From: Bradyrhizobium diazoefficiens
GTDB taxonomy: Bacteria > Pseudomonadota > Alphaproteobacteria > Rhizobiales > Xanthobacteraceae
Assembly: GCF_016599855.1 (NCBI RefSeq)
Contig: NZ_CP067041.1
Coordinates: forward strand, 2,728,001-2,792,000
Direction of reading: 5' to 3'
Length of the DNA: 64,000 bases
Below are positions 53,648 through 61,702 of the stretch, in pieces (the stretch's first letter is position 1; every line of letters begins with the position of its first letter). Position numbers and translations under genes: made by a program. The notes below the pieces were generated by a model that was not told the DNA's origin, searched no databases, and saw nothing but the letters and a program-made list of their open reading frames with translations.

Positions 53648-53851
53648 TCAGTAGCGCGCCGCGACCGGGCCGGGCGCCTTGCCGATCGGGGCCTTGCCAA
53701 CCGGGCTCTTGCCAATCGGCATCTTGCCGATCGGGGCCTGCTCGGCCGGATAGACCGGGACGGGCTGGCGGCGCGGCAGATCCGCAGCGTTCGCAGCCGT
53801 CACCAGAGCAAGCGTGGCACCCAGAACAAATACAATCTTCTTCACAGTCAT
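53648..53851 (-). CDS. Small secreted protein with a (A/M/S)P(I/V)GK repeat
   Basis: A 67-residue product. The signal peptide is MTVKKIVFVLGATLALVTA with cleavage after ANA. The mature part is about 45 residues, starting ADLPRRQPVPVYP. It carries four tandem pentamers APIGK-MPIGK-SPVGK-APIGK, then a short tail. It is basic and proline-rich, likely periplasmic or surface-exposed; function unknown. The ATG at 53851 is the natural start; a long upstream frame reads into the FAH gene out of frame. Confidence 0.8.
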   Translation of the reverse strand: MTVKKIVFVLGATLALVTAANAADLPRRQPVPVYPAEQAPIGKMPIGKSPVGKAPIGKAPGPVAARY

Positions 53852-53862
53852 ACCCCTAGAAG

Positions 53863-53889
53863 GTTTGGTCCAAACACGGCAGAGCCGTG
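53863..53889. repeat. Two tandem inverted repeats upstream of the repeat-protein gene
   Basis: GTTTGG-T-CCAAAC (53863-53875) is followed at once by CACGGC-AGA-GCCGTG (53875-53889). They lie 12-38 bases upstream of the start at 53851, so in the leader or operator region. Confidence 0.5.
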
Positions 53890-54018
53890 CCCCCAGACAC
53901 GCCTGATAGAAGGGCGGCGGAATGCGTCCAAGTTGCGGCACCCCCGCGACATGTTGGCGGCATTGATCGGGTGCGCGCAGATGTGATGTGTGTCGAAATG
54001 TTTCGGGGGTGCGGGGGA

Positions 54019-54807
54019 TTACAGCCGAAACTCGTTCGTCAGCTCGCCGATGCCGTCGATCGCCACCGTCACCGTGTTTACCGGCTCCTTCATCACGCCG
54101 ACGCCGACCGAGGTGCCCACCGCGATGAGGTCGCCGGGAAGCAGGGTCATGTCGTGCGAGATCTTGCTGACGAGTTGCTGCGCACTGAAGATCATGTCGG
54201 AGATCGGGTAGTTCTGCCGCTCCGCGCCGTTGAGGATGGTGCGCACGGTGAGCTTGGCCGGATCGAGGCCGGTCGTGATGACGGGGCCGAACGGGCCGTA
54301 ATCGTCGATGCCCTTGGCGCGGGCCCATTGCGGGAAGGTGGGGTCGCTGGTCAGGATGTCGTTGGCGGTGATGTCATTGACGCAGGTGTAGCCGAAGATG
54401 AAGCTGTCGGCCTCATCAGGCGAGACGCGGGCGCAGGTCTTGCCGATGACGATGCCAAGCTCGCCCTCATAGGTCGTCTTGCCGTCGTAATATGAGGGAC
54501 GGCGGATCACGGCGCCGGGCGTCGTGATCGTGGTGGTGGCCTTGAGCAGATAGAGCGGCTCCGGCGGCTCGGGCTGGTTCAGCTTGGCCGCGAGCGCGTG
54601 AAAATTATTCCACAGCGCGACGATTTTGCTGGGCGCGCAGGGTGCAAGCAGCTCGACCTCCGACAGCGCCAGCGTCTTGCCTGTCGCGGCATGGCGCCCG
54701 AACATCTCGCCCTCGTGGACGCTGATGCCGGATGCGGTCAGCGTGCCGAAACCACTGGTGCCGGCCTGGCGGAAGCGGAGCCATTTTTTCGTCCCGGTGC
54801 TCATCAT
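54019..54807 (-). CDS. Fumarylacetoacetate hydrolase family protein
   Basis: A 262-residue enzyme of the FAH superfamily. The metal-binding acidic residues are in YEGELGIVIGK (E-x-E), with the third acidic residue further on. The N-terminal cap (about residues 1-70) and the PLYLLKATTTITTPG entry are typical of 2-hydroxyhepta-2,4-diene-1,7-dioate isomerase and fumarylpyruvate hydrolase relatives. The substrate is not fixed. It overlaps panE by 4 bases, downstream in the same operon. Confidence 0.9.
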   Translation of the reverse strand: MMSTGTKKWLRFRQAGTSGFGTLTASGISVHEGEMFGRHAATGKTLALSEVELLAPCAPSKIVALWNNFHALAAKLNQPEPPEPLYLLKATTTITTPGAVIRRPSYYDGKTTYEGELGIVIGKTCARVSPDEADSFIFGYTCVNDITANDILTSDPTFPQWARAKGIDDYGPFGPVITTGLDPAKLTVRTILNGAERQNYPISDMIFSAQQLVSKISHDMTLLPGDLIAVGTSVGVGVMKEPVNTVTVAIDGIGELTNEFRL

Positions 54808-55823
54808 GCCACCGCCAGTGCGCGAGGATATGACGGCGCGGAGGCGCCGTCATAGAGGCCGGCGATGCGGGCGCGCTGGGTAACCATCGCCAGCACCGAG
54901 TCGAGCGCGGGCGTGGGGACCTTGGTCAAGCGGCCCATCTCCTGCACTACGGTGACGAGCGGGTCGATCTCCATCGGGCGGCCGCGCTCGAGATCCTGCA
55001 GCATCGAGGTCTTGTGTGCGCCGACCTTGCGGGCGCCCTCGATGCGGCGCTCGATATCGACACGGAACTTGACCCCGAAGGTCTCGGCGATGGCTTGCGT
55101 CTCCATCATGATCGCACGTGACAGCGCGCGCGTGGCTGGATCGGTGCAGATCACGTCGAGGGTCGCGTGCGTCAGCGCGCTGATCGGGTTGAAGCAGACA
55201 TTGCCCCAGAGCTTGAGCCAGATCTCGTCGCGGATGCGATCGAGCACGGGTGCCTTCAGACCGGCCGCGACGAAGAGGTCGGCAAGGCGCTGCACGTCAT
55301 CAGTGATCTCGCCGGAGGGCTCGCCGAGCGGAAAATTATTGCCGTAGACGTGGCGGATCACGCCCGGCGCCTCGATCTCGGTCGCGGGATAGACGATGCA
55401 GCCAATGGCGCGTTCGGCACCCAGCTCGCGCCATTGCCGTCCGCCCGGATCGATGCTCTCCAGCGTCGAATTCTCATACTCGCCGCCGTGCTTGTGGAAG
55501 TACCAATAGGGAATGCCGTTGACCGCGGTGACGATGCGGGTATGGGGCCCGAGCAGCGGCTGCATCTTTTCGATCACGCCGGTGATCGAATGCGCCTTCA
55601 GCGTGACGATGACGTAGTCCTGCACGCCGAGCTCGGCCGCGTTGTCTGTGCAGCGGGGATGGACGGTGTGCTTTTCCTCGCCGGCGAGCAGCGTCAGGCC
55701 GCGCTCGCGCATCGCGGCAAGGTGCGCGCCGCGCGCGATCAGGCTGACGTTAGCGCCTGCGCGCGCCAGCTGCACGCCGAGATATCCGCCGATCGCGCCG
55801 GCGCCGTAGATGCAGATTTTCAT
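54804..55823 (-). CDS. panE: 2-Dehydropantoate 2-reductase family protein
   Basis: A 339-residue NADPH-dependent reductase with the Rossmann motif GAGAIGGYLGVQLARAG at residues 7-23. The ApbA C-terminal helical domain includes the conserved KLWGNVCFNPISALT with the catalytic-type Lys. It reduces 2-dehydropantoate to pantoate in the CoA pathway. Many genomes carry several homologues acting on other 2-keto acids, and the operon with a FAH-family enzyme suggests a degradative role instead (inference). Confidence 0.85.
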   Translation of the reverse strand: MKICIYGAGAIGGYLGVQLARAGANVSLIARGAHLAAMRERGLTLLAGEEKHTVHPRCTDNAAELGVQDYVIVTLKAHSITGVIEKMQPLLGPHTRIVTAVNGIPYWYFHKHGGEYENSTLESIDPGGRQWRELGAERAIGCIVYPATEIEAPGVIRHVYGNNFPLGEPSGEITDDVQRLADLFVAAGLKAPVLDRIRDEIWLKLWGNVCFNPISALTHATLDVICTDPATRALSRAIMMETQAIAETFGVKFRVDIERRIEGARKVGAHKTSMLQDLERGRPMEIDPLVTVVQEMGRLTKVPTPALDSVLAMVTQRARIAGLYDGASAPSYPRALAVA

Positions 55824-55925
55824 GAAATCCTCGCGGGGGTAGTGGAATTTTGGAACGAAAGATCCGGTCCGGCTCGGATATGTCCGAGCCGGGGCCGGGT
55901 AGTCGCAGGAGGAGGTGTAGCCGCT

Positions 55926-56351
55926 TTACGCTGCTTGCGGCGTGCTGTTGGCCGCCTCGTCAACGGCAGCAGCGATGTCGCGCATGCTGATGACGGAGAC
56001 GAGGCTGTAGTCGTCGATCACGGGCAGGTGCCGGATGTGATTCCGGTTCATCAGATGCCTGACGTGCTCGATCGTATCCGAGGAGGTGCAGGAGACGAGC
56101 TGCTGCACCGAGACGAACTGCGAGACCTTGACGTTGACGGCATTTGCGCCGTGCTCGGCAACGGCACGCACCACGTCGCGCTCGGTGAACATGCCGACCG
56201 CGGTGTTGCCTTCGGAGCGGACCACGTCCTTCACCACCAGTGCGCTGATGTTGTTGGCGCGCATCAGCTTGGCGGCGATACCCACCGTTTCGTTCATTCG
56301 CACCGTGACAACGCGCGGCGTCTTTTTGCGCAGAATGTCTCCGACCAGCAT
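55926..56351 (-). CDS. Two-CBS-domain protein
   Basis: A 141-residue stand-alone Bateman module. CBS1 (about residues 8-70) includes TVGIAAKLMRANNISALVV; CBS2 (about 76-135) includes HVRHLMNRNHIRHLPVID. Such proteins sense adenine nucleotides. The ATG at 56351 has GGAGG 6 bases upstream, so the longer frame is rejected. It carries the shared TGGMAT-N3-GWATAC motif 35 bases upstream of its start, which links it to the antiporters next door. Confidence 0.9.
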   Translation of the reverse strand: MLVGDILRKKTPRVVTVRMNETVGIAAKLMRANNISALVVKDVVRSEGNTAVGMFTERDVVRAVAEHGANAVNVKVSQFVSVQQLVSCTSSDTIEHVRHLMNRNHIRHLPVIDDYSLVSVISMRDIAAAVDEAANSTPQAA

Positions 56352-56385
56352 TGCAACCTCCCTGGGTGAATGATGAGGAAGGGTG

Positions 56386-56400
56386 GTATACATTATGCCA
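56386..56400 (-). promoter_or_regulatory. Shared motif TGGCAT-AAT-GTATAC upstream of the CBS gene
   Basis: Reads TGGCATAATGTATAC on the minus strand, 35 bases from the start codon. The dyad TGGYAT-N5-ATRCCA is also apparent (TGGTATACATTATGCCA on the plus strand). One of four copies in 3.5 kb; see findings. Confidence 0.6.
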
Positions 56401-56476
56401 ACCGTCAAGCTTTGGATTTGGCTCATCCGAAAAATCTCGCGGCAGCCATGCTGACATTTGTTTGTCGCGAGACAAA

Positions 56477-56506
56477 GAAAAGGGCGCATCGCTGCGCCCC
56501 TTTTTG
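56477..56506 (-). terminator. Terminator after the second antiporter gene
   Basis: GGGCGCA-TCGC-TGCGCCC (56482-56499) is a 7-base-pair hairpin flanked by AAAA and TTTTT, so it can work in both directions. It lies 25 bases past the stop at 56531. Confidence 0.8.
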
Positions 56507-56530
56507 ACTGCCGTACCGGTGAGTGGCGGC

Positions 56531-57862
56531 TCAGGCCGTCTCGGTCTTTGCAGCGGCCTTGGCGCTGCTGGCGTCAGCGACGCTCTCGGCCTCCTTGCCC
56601 AGGATGAAGGAGCGGCGCAGCGGCTTGATTACGAATAGCGCCGTTAGTGCGGCCGTGGCGTTCAGCGCTACGGCCACCACGAACACGGCCTTCCAGCCAT
56701 AGGCGGTCGAGATCACGCTCGCGAGCGGGACCAGCAGGGATGCGGTGCCTTTCGCGGTGTAGAGCATGCCGTTGTTGGTGGTCGCGTATTTCGAGCCGAA
56801 GGTGTCGCCGCTGGTGGCGGGGAACAGCGAATAGATCTCGCCGAACACGCCGAAGTATACCGCGGTTGCGAGCACGAACACGACCGGGACGTGACCGTAG
56901 GTCGACAGCGTCAACAGCATGAGAGCTGCAGTGCCGAAGGCGATGAACATGGTGTGCTCACGGCCGATCGTGTCGGAGACAAAGCCGAAGAACGGGCGGC
57001 CGAAGCCGTCGAAGATGCGGTCGAGCGAGATCGCGAAGGTCAACGCCGCCATTTGGAAGCCGGCGAGCGTAACAGGCGTATCGGCGATCTTGAAATCGTG
57101 CGCGATCGGCGCGATCTGCGCCGCAGTCATCAGACCGCCGGAGGCGACCATCACGAAGACGAGGTACATTACCCAGAAAATCGGGGTGCGCAGCACCTGC
57201 GGCGGGGTGAAGTCGATCTTGGTCTGCGGCAAATTGAGCCGCTTCTTCTTCGGCGGGATCGAAATCCGCGGCGGCTGGATGAAGAAGGCGAGCAGGAACA
57301 CGATCACGCCCTGACCGATACCGAAGGTGAAGAACGCGCTCTGATACCCGGTTGCTGCGATCATGTGCGCGATCGGCACCACGGTGAGGGCTGCGCCCGC
57401 GCCGAAGCCCGCGGCCGTCGCGCCGGCGGCGAGGCCGCGGCGATCGGGAAACCATTTCAGCGCATTGCCGACGCAGGTGCCGTACACCGCGCCGGCACCC
57501 ATGCCGCCGAAGACGGCCGCCGTGTAGAGCAGTGGAAGCGAGTCAGCGTAGGAGTTGAGAATCCAGGACAGCGTGATCATCACGCCGCCGAACATGATGA
57601 CGATGCGCGGGCCGTATTTGTCGACGAACCAGGCTTCGATCGGTACCAGCCAGGTCTCGGTGACGACGAAGATGGTGAACGCGAGCTGGATCGCGGCGCG
57701 GCCCCAATGGTGCGCGTGATCGATCGGATCGACGAACAGCGTCCAGCCATATTGCAGGTTGGCAATCATCGCCATGCAGACGATGCCCATCACGAGCTGG
57801 AGCCAACGGAAACCTGTGCGAAGAGGCGCGGCCGTGACGGCGCGATCCGTGCTGGATATCAT
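56531..57862 (-). CDS. MFS oxalate/formate antiporter (OFA family), copy 2
   Basis: A 443-residue, 12-helix transporter. The family block GMGAGAVYGTCVGNALKWFP near residues 118-137 is almost identical in the neighbouring copy. OxlT-type proteins exchange external oxalate for internal formate; direction and exact substrate here are inference. The ATG at 57862 (MISSTDRAV) precedes a short polar lead and helix 1; 56 residues of the longer frame are discarded. It ends in a Lys/Glu/Ala tail. Separated by 262 bases from copy 1, with its own upstream motif. Confidence 0.88.
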   Translation of the reverse strand: MISSTDRAVTAAPLRTGFRWLQLVMGIVCMAMIANLQYGWTLFVDPIDHAHHWGRAAIQLAFTIFVVTETWLVPIEAWFVDKYGPRIVIMFGGVMITLSWILNSYADSLPLLYTAAVFGGMGAGAVYGTCVGNALKWFPDRRGLAAGATAAGFGAGAALTVVPIAHMIAATGYQSAFFTFGIGQGVIVFLLAFFIQPPRISIPPKKKRLNLPQTKIDFTPPQVLRTPIFWVMYLVFVMVASGGLMTAAQIAPIAHDFKIADTPVTLAGFQMAALTFAISLDRIFDGFGRPFFGFVSDTIGREHTMFIAFGTAALMLLTLSTYGHVPVVFVLATAVYFGVFGEIYSLFPATSGDTFGSKYATTNNGMLYTAKGTASLLVPLASVISTAYGWKAVFVVAVALNATAALTALFVIKPLRRSFILGKEAESVADASSAKAAAKTETA

Positions 57863-57964
57863 CAACAACCTCCCAAGCGCTTGTCTGGTTGCGACAGGCT
57901 CGGTCAATATGACGGAGCGTCGCAAATATTGTGGCTTATCGTCGCAAGCGCGGGCGGTAGCTTG

Positions 57965-57979
57965 GTATACCATATTCCA
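57965..57979 (-). promoter_or_regulatory. Shared motif TGGAAT-ATG-GTATAC upstream of antiporter copy 2
   Basis: Reads TGGAATATGGTATAC on the minus strand, 103 bases from the start codon. It overlaps the perfect palindrome TGGTATACCA, the type of core bound by GntR/FadR-family regulators. Confidence 0.6.
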
Positions 57980-58067
57980 GAATGCAAGCCCTATCTTGCA
58001 GCTCCGCTCAAGAAAAGTGCATGGTTCCACTTCGGATTTCCGGTATCGGCGTGCGTTCGGTCAAAAC

Positions 58068-58095
58068 GAAAACGCCCGGCCGAGAGGCCGGGCGT
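58068..58095 (-). terminator. Terminator after antiporter copy 1
   Basis: ACGCCCGGCC-GAGA-GGCCGGGCGT, a perfect 10-base-pair stem (58072-58095), with TTTTCGTTTT following on the minus strand. It is 29 bases past the stop at 58125. Confidence 0.8.
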
Positions 58096-58124
58096 CGTGC
58101 GCGAGATGGCTCTTTGCGAGACGG

Positions 58125-59414
58125 TCAGGTGGTCGATTGCGCGACCACGACCTTGCGCCACGGCTTGAGCACCACGATCGCCAGCAATGAGGCCAGGATA
58201 TTGGCGGCCGCCGCGAGGATGAACACGTTGTCCCAATGACCGGAGGTCTGCTGCACATAGTTGCCGAGCGGCACCAGCAACGAGGCGGTGCCCTTGGCGG
58301 TGTAGAGCAGGCCGGCATTGGTGGTCGCGAACTTCGCGCCGAACGTGTCGGTGCAGGTCGAGGGGAATAGCGAGTAGATCTCGCCCCAGGCAAAGAACAC
58401 GGCGCCCGACAGGATCACGAACCAGATCGGATCGTGGCCCCAGAGATGGAGCAGCCAGATGCCGATGCCCTCCAGGCCGAAGGCGATGAACATCGTGTTC
58501 TCGCGGCCGATCATGTCGGAGATCCAGCCGAAGAACGGACGCGTCAGGCCGTTGAGCACGCGGTCGATGGTCGCTGCGAACGTCACCGCGGTCATGGTCA
58601 TGCCGATCAACGTGACCGGCACGGCGTCGACCTTCCAGTCGACCGCGATCGGCTTCAAATTCGCCGTGACCATCAAGCCGCCAGCGCCGACGATCACGAA
58701 CATGAAGTACATCAACCAGAAGATCGGCTGACGCAGCACCTCGGTCGGCTGGTAGTTGCGGCGGCTCTGCACCAGCGTCGCATTCTGGACTGCAGCAGGC
58801 ACTTGTCCCGCCTTCGGTGCAATCAGGAAGAACGCGAGAATGGCGACGATGATGCCTTGGCCCAGGCCGAAATAGAGGAAGGTGGTCTGGAAGCCAGTAT
58901 CCTTGATCATCGCCTGGATCGGCGCAACGGTGAGCGCGGAGCCCGCGCCGAAGCCCGCGGCCGTGATGCCTGCGGCAAGCCCGCGCTTGTCGGGAAACCA
59001 TTTCAGCGCGTTGCCGACGCAGGTGCCGTAGACGGCGCCGGCACCGATGCCTGCGATGATCATGCCGAGATAATAGCCGTTGAGCGAGGTGGCCTCTGCG
59101 TTGATCGCCCAGCCGATCGCACAGAGCAAACCGCCGACGAGCACGACGAGGCGCGGACCATATTTATCGACAAACCATCCTTCGACCGGCACCAGCCAGG
59201 TCTCGAACAAAACAAAGAGAGTAAAGGCCCACTGGATCGAGGCGCGATCCCAGCCGAATTTCTTCTGGATGTCGGGGACGAAGAACGTCCAGCCGTATTG
59301 GTAATTGGCAATCATCACCATGGCCGCCACGCCGATCGCCAGTTGCGCCCAGCGATATGTGTCGCTGACGCGTGCGGCTGCAGGGGCCGTTGTTGTCTGC
59401 ACCATGTCCGTCAT
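58125..59414 (-). CDS. MFS oxalate/formate antiporter (OFA family), copy 1
   Basis: A 429-residue, 12-helix transporter, paralogous to copy 2: the two share ANYQYGWTFFV / ANLQYGWTLFV in helix 1, GAGAVYGTCVGNALKWFPD, and the helix 10-11 region with GEIYSLFP and ATTNxGxLYTAKGTASLLVP. The ATG at 59414 (MTDMVQTT) is favoured; the frame from 59597 has no ribosome binding site and runs through the promoter motif. Function: oxalate/formate exchange, by family. Confidence 0.9.
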   Translation of the reverse strand: MTDMVQTTTAPAAARVSDTYRWAQLAIGVAAMVMIANYQYGWTFFVPDIQKKFGWDRASIQWAFTLFVLFETWLVPVEGWFVDKYGPRLVVLVGGLLCAIGWAINAEATSLNGYYLGMIIAGIGAGAVYGTCVGNALKWFPDKRGLAAGITAAGFGAGSALTVAPIQAMIKDTGFQTTFLYFGLGQGIIVAILAFFLIAPKAGQVPAAVQNATLVQSRRNYQPTEVLRQPIFWLMYFMFVIVGAGGLMVTANLKPIAVDWKVDAVPVTLIGMTMTAVTFAATIDRVLNGLTRPFFGWISDMIGRENTMFIAFGLEGIGIWLLHLWGHDPIWFVILSGAVFFAWGEIYSLFPSTCTDTFGAKFATTNAGLLYTAKGTASLLVPLGNYVQQTSGHWDNVFILAAAANILASLLAIVVLKPWRKVVVAQSTT

Positions 59415-59465
59415 GAATCCTCCAAAAGCGCTTCTGCTTTTTGTGCGCGCGTTGGCGGCATTCTT

Positions 59466-59480
59466 GTATTCATTATGCCA
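59466..59480 (-). promoter_or_regulatory. Shared motif TGGCAT-AAT-GAATAC upstream of antiporter copy 1
   Basis: Reads TGGCATAATGAATAC on the minus strand, 52 bases from the start codon. It differs from the copy upstream of the CBS gene at a single base (GAATAC for GTATAC). Confidence 0.6.
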
Positions 59481-59661
59481 AGCTGCAAGCGCGCGCCGGC
59501 CCATTGTGCGCTTATGACGCAACCCCGTTTGCGAGACTGCGCGAATGACCCGATTCCCCAAATAGAAATGGCCCCGCAAAGCGAGGCCATTCTTCAAAAG
59601 TAGGAGTTTTCAGCTTTTACAACCGCCGCGACAATTCGACGCGCCGGTTCCGCGCTGGGTC

Positions 59662-59799
59662 TTACAGACCGAAGCGGGGCAGATCGCCGTTGTGGTTGGA
59701 GATCTCGGCGCTGGCCATCAGGAAGCGGTCGACGGCCGCCATGAAGCGGGCGAACAACGAGGTGGAGGGCGCGAGCGCGACGGAAGCGGTCTTGGACAT
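59662..59799 (-). CDS. Small conserved-looking protein, 45 residues
   Basis: Starts MSKTASVALAPSTS and ends NGDLPRFGL. The middle is an amphipathic helix (LFARFMAAVDRFLMASAEI). AAAGGA 6 bases before the ATG at 59799 is a good ribosome binding site. No membrane segment. I recall similar short products in Bradyrhizobium genomes but no function. It has the shared TGGMAT motif 57 bases upstream of its start and lies just behind antiporter copy 1, so it may belong to the same regulon. Confidence 0.75.
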   Translation of the reverse strand: MSKTASVALAPSTSLFARFMAAVDRFLMASAEISNHNGDLPRFGL

Positions 59800-59855
59800 T
59801 TGAATTCCTTTCTTGAGACGGTCAGCGTTGCTGTCTCATTTCGAAGCCAATCTAT

Positions 59856-59870
59856 GTATACCAGATGCCA
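59856..59870 (-). promoter_or_regulatory. Shared motif TGGCAT-CTG-GTATAC upstream of the 45-residue gene
   Basis: Reads TGGCATCTGGTATAC on the minus strand, 57 bases from the start at 59799. Also within the divergent region in front of the Hsp70-like gene. Confidence 0.55.
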
Positions 59871-59885
59871 TTGTCTATGCGTGCC

Positions 59886-59905
59886 ATTGCATAGCAGCAT
59901 GCAAT
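59886..59905. promoter_or_regulatory. 20-bp dyad ATTGCAT-N6-ATGCAAT
   Basis: Perfect 7-base arms (59886-59892 and 59899-59905) around AGCAGC, in the 292-base region between the 45-residue gene and the Hsp70-like gene. Possible operator for either direction; nothing else in that region is assignable. Confidence 0.45.
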
Positions 59906-60091
59906 CTGCCGCATTGCAGCATGACGCCTTGCCGAATTGAGCCATTTGGAGGGCCAAAGCGTGCCGTTTCGCACCCAAAAGGCTGGAAAACTGGTCTAGG
60001 GCCAACGGATCGACTCGCGGTCGGGCTCTTGGCACCGCAATGCAAAACGGCTAGTGCTTCGCCCCCTTCCAATCATCTCGCAGAGTGGTTC

Positions 60092-61423
60092 ATGCCGAGC
60101 GCCTCGCCCGCCGTCTCGATCGGCATCGATTTTGGGACCAGCAACACAGTCGTCGCGCTCGCGGCGGACGATCGCCGGGTCGAGGCCATCCGCTTTGAGC
60201 ACGGCGGACAACGCCACAGCACCTACGTCTCGGCCCTGTGCTTCTGGGAGGACCGGCCGGGCGCCGGCGCGCAGGCCGAAGGCGGGCCGTGGGCGATCGA
60301 GCAGTTTCTCGAGGGGCGCCACATCTACCGCTTCCTCCAATCCTTCAAGACGTTTGCGGCGAGCTCGAGCTTCAACACCACGCAAGTTTTCCGGCAGCGC
60401 TTCAAGTTCGAGGATATTCTGGCGGCGTTCCTGCGCACGTTGGCGCGCCATGGTGGCGACAAGTTCGGGTTCGAGGCGGCCAATATCACGGTCGGCCGAC
60501 CCGTGCGCTTTGCGGGGGGCAATCCCGATGACGCGTTGGCGATGCAGCGCTACCGCGCCGCCTTCGAGCGCCTCGGCGCCGGTCATGCCCGCTACGTCTA
60601 CGAGCCCGTGGGCGCGGCGTTCTCCTTCGCCCGCAGGCTGGAGCGCGACGCCACCGTGCTGGTTGCGGATTTCGGCGGCGGCACTAGCGACTTCTCGGTG
60701 ATGCGCTTCTCCCGCGCGGGCGGCAATCTGCGCGCCGAGCCGCTTGGACATGCCGGCATCGGGATCGCGGGCGACACGTTCGACTATCGCATCGTCGACC
60801 ATGTCGTCTCGCCGCGGCTCGGCAAAGGCTCGAGCTTCCGCTCGTTCGACAAGGTGCTGCCGATCCCGAACAGCCACTACACCAACCTCGCGCGCTGGCA
60901 TCAGCTCGCGCTGATGAAGAGCAACGGCGATCTGCGCGAGCTCAGGGAATTGTCGCGCACGGCGCTGAAGCCTGATCTGCTCGAGGATTTCATCAGCATC
61001 GTCGATCTCGATCTCGGCTTTTCGCTATACCGCGCGGTGTCGGACGCCAAGGTCGCGTTGTCGGCCAGGGACGAGGTGGAGTTCCGCTTCAAGGGCGGCG
61101 GCGTCGAGATCGGCTCGACCATCACCCGGAAAAACTTCGCCGCCTGGATTGCCGACGACATCGCGCGGCTGGGGGCTACTGTTGACAAGGTGCTGGGCGA
61201 AGCCGGCATTACCGCGCGCGAGGTGGAGAAGGTGTTCCTGACCGGCGGCACCTCGTTCGTGCCGGCGGTACGAAAATTGTTCGCCGACCGGTTCGGCAAC
61301 GAGCGGCTGATGTCGGGCGAGCAATTCGAGTCGATCGCCTACGGTCTCGCGCTGATCGGACACAGTCCCGAGCCTGACCGCTGGACCGCGGACGGCGGGC
61401 TCAAGTCGAAGGCGGGCGCGTAA
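60092..61423 (+). CDS. Hsp70-family protein (YegD-like)
   Basis: A 443-residue actin-fold ATPase. The phosphate-1 motif IGIDFGTSNTVVAL is at about residues 10-23. Phosphate-2 is VLVADFGGGTSDFSVM near 189-204, and the adenosine motif FLTGGTSFVPAV near 385-396. There is no C-terminal substrate-binding domain, so it is a truncated chaperone-like protein such as YegD. Start ATG 60092 (MPSASPAVS); the open frame continues 93 codons upstream but without Hsp70 similarity. Function unknown. Confidence 0.9.
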   Translation: MPSASPAVSIGIDFGTSNTVVALAADDRRVEAIRFEHGGQRHSTYVSALCFWEDRPGAGAQAEGGPWAIEQFLEGRHIYRFLQSFKTFAASSSFNTTQVFRQRFKFEDILAAFLRTLARHGGDKFGFEAANITVGRPVRFAGGNPDDALAMQRYRAAFERLGAGHARYVYEPVGAAFSFARRLERDATVLVADFGGGTSDFSVMRFSRAGGNLRAEPLGHAGIGIAGDTFDYRIVDHVVSPRLGKGSSFRSFDKVLPIPNSHYTNLARWHQLALMKSNGDLRELRELSRTALKPDLLEDFISIVDLDLGFSLYRAVSDAKVALSARDEVEFRFKGGGVEIGSTITRKNFAAWIADDIARLGATVDKVLGEAGITAREVEKVFLTGGTSFVPAVRKLFADRFGNERLMSGEQFESIAYGLALIGHSPEPDRWTADGGLKSKAGA

Positions 61424-61534
61424 CGATTGTTCGCAATCAGTCGAATCTTCTTCGCTGGCAGCCGCAGTTCGATGGGATTCTACAGATATCCAGACTCGAT
61501 GTGAGTTGTTGTCTCGGGCAAGTTCCTCATTCTC

Positions 61535-61614
61535 CGTCATTGCGAGCGCAGCGAAGCAATCCAGAATCGGTCTGCGGAGGGACTCTGGATTGCTTCGCTG
61601 CGCTCGCAATGACG
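61535..61614. repeat. REP-like inverted repeat with 31-base arms
   Basis: Left arm 61535-61565 and right arm 61584-61614 are exact complements (CGTCATTGCGAGCGCAGCGA... and the reverse) around an 18-base loop. This TCATTGCGAGCGCAGCGAAGC element is widespread between genes in Bradyrhizobium and relatives. It lies between the Hsp70-like gene and the AHSA1 gene. Confidence 0.9.
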
Positions 61615-61702
61615 ACGTTGGCAGATCCGCGCATCCGATCGAACGGATCGATCCGCGGGTAGTTGCATTTATCCGGATCTGCCGGTGCGATCCGGCTTTG
61701 GG

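Noticed and set aside
59813..60091. Upstream extension of the Hsp70-like frame by 93 codons
   Set aside because: It reads through the shared motif and dyad, and the added residues are unlike any Hsp70 N-terminus.
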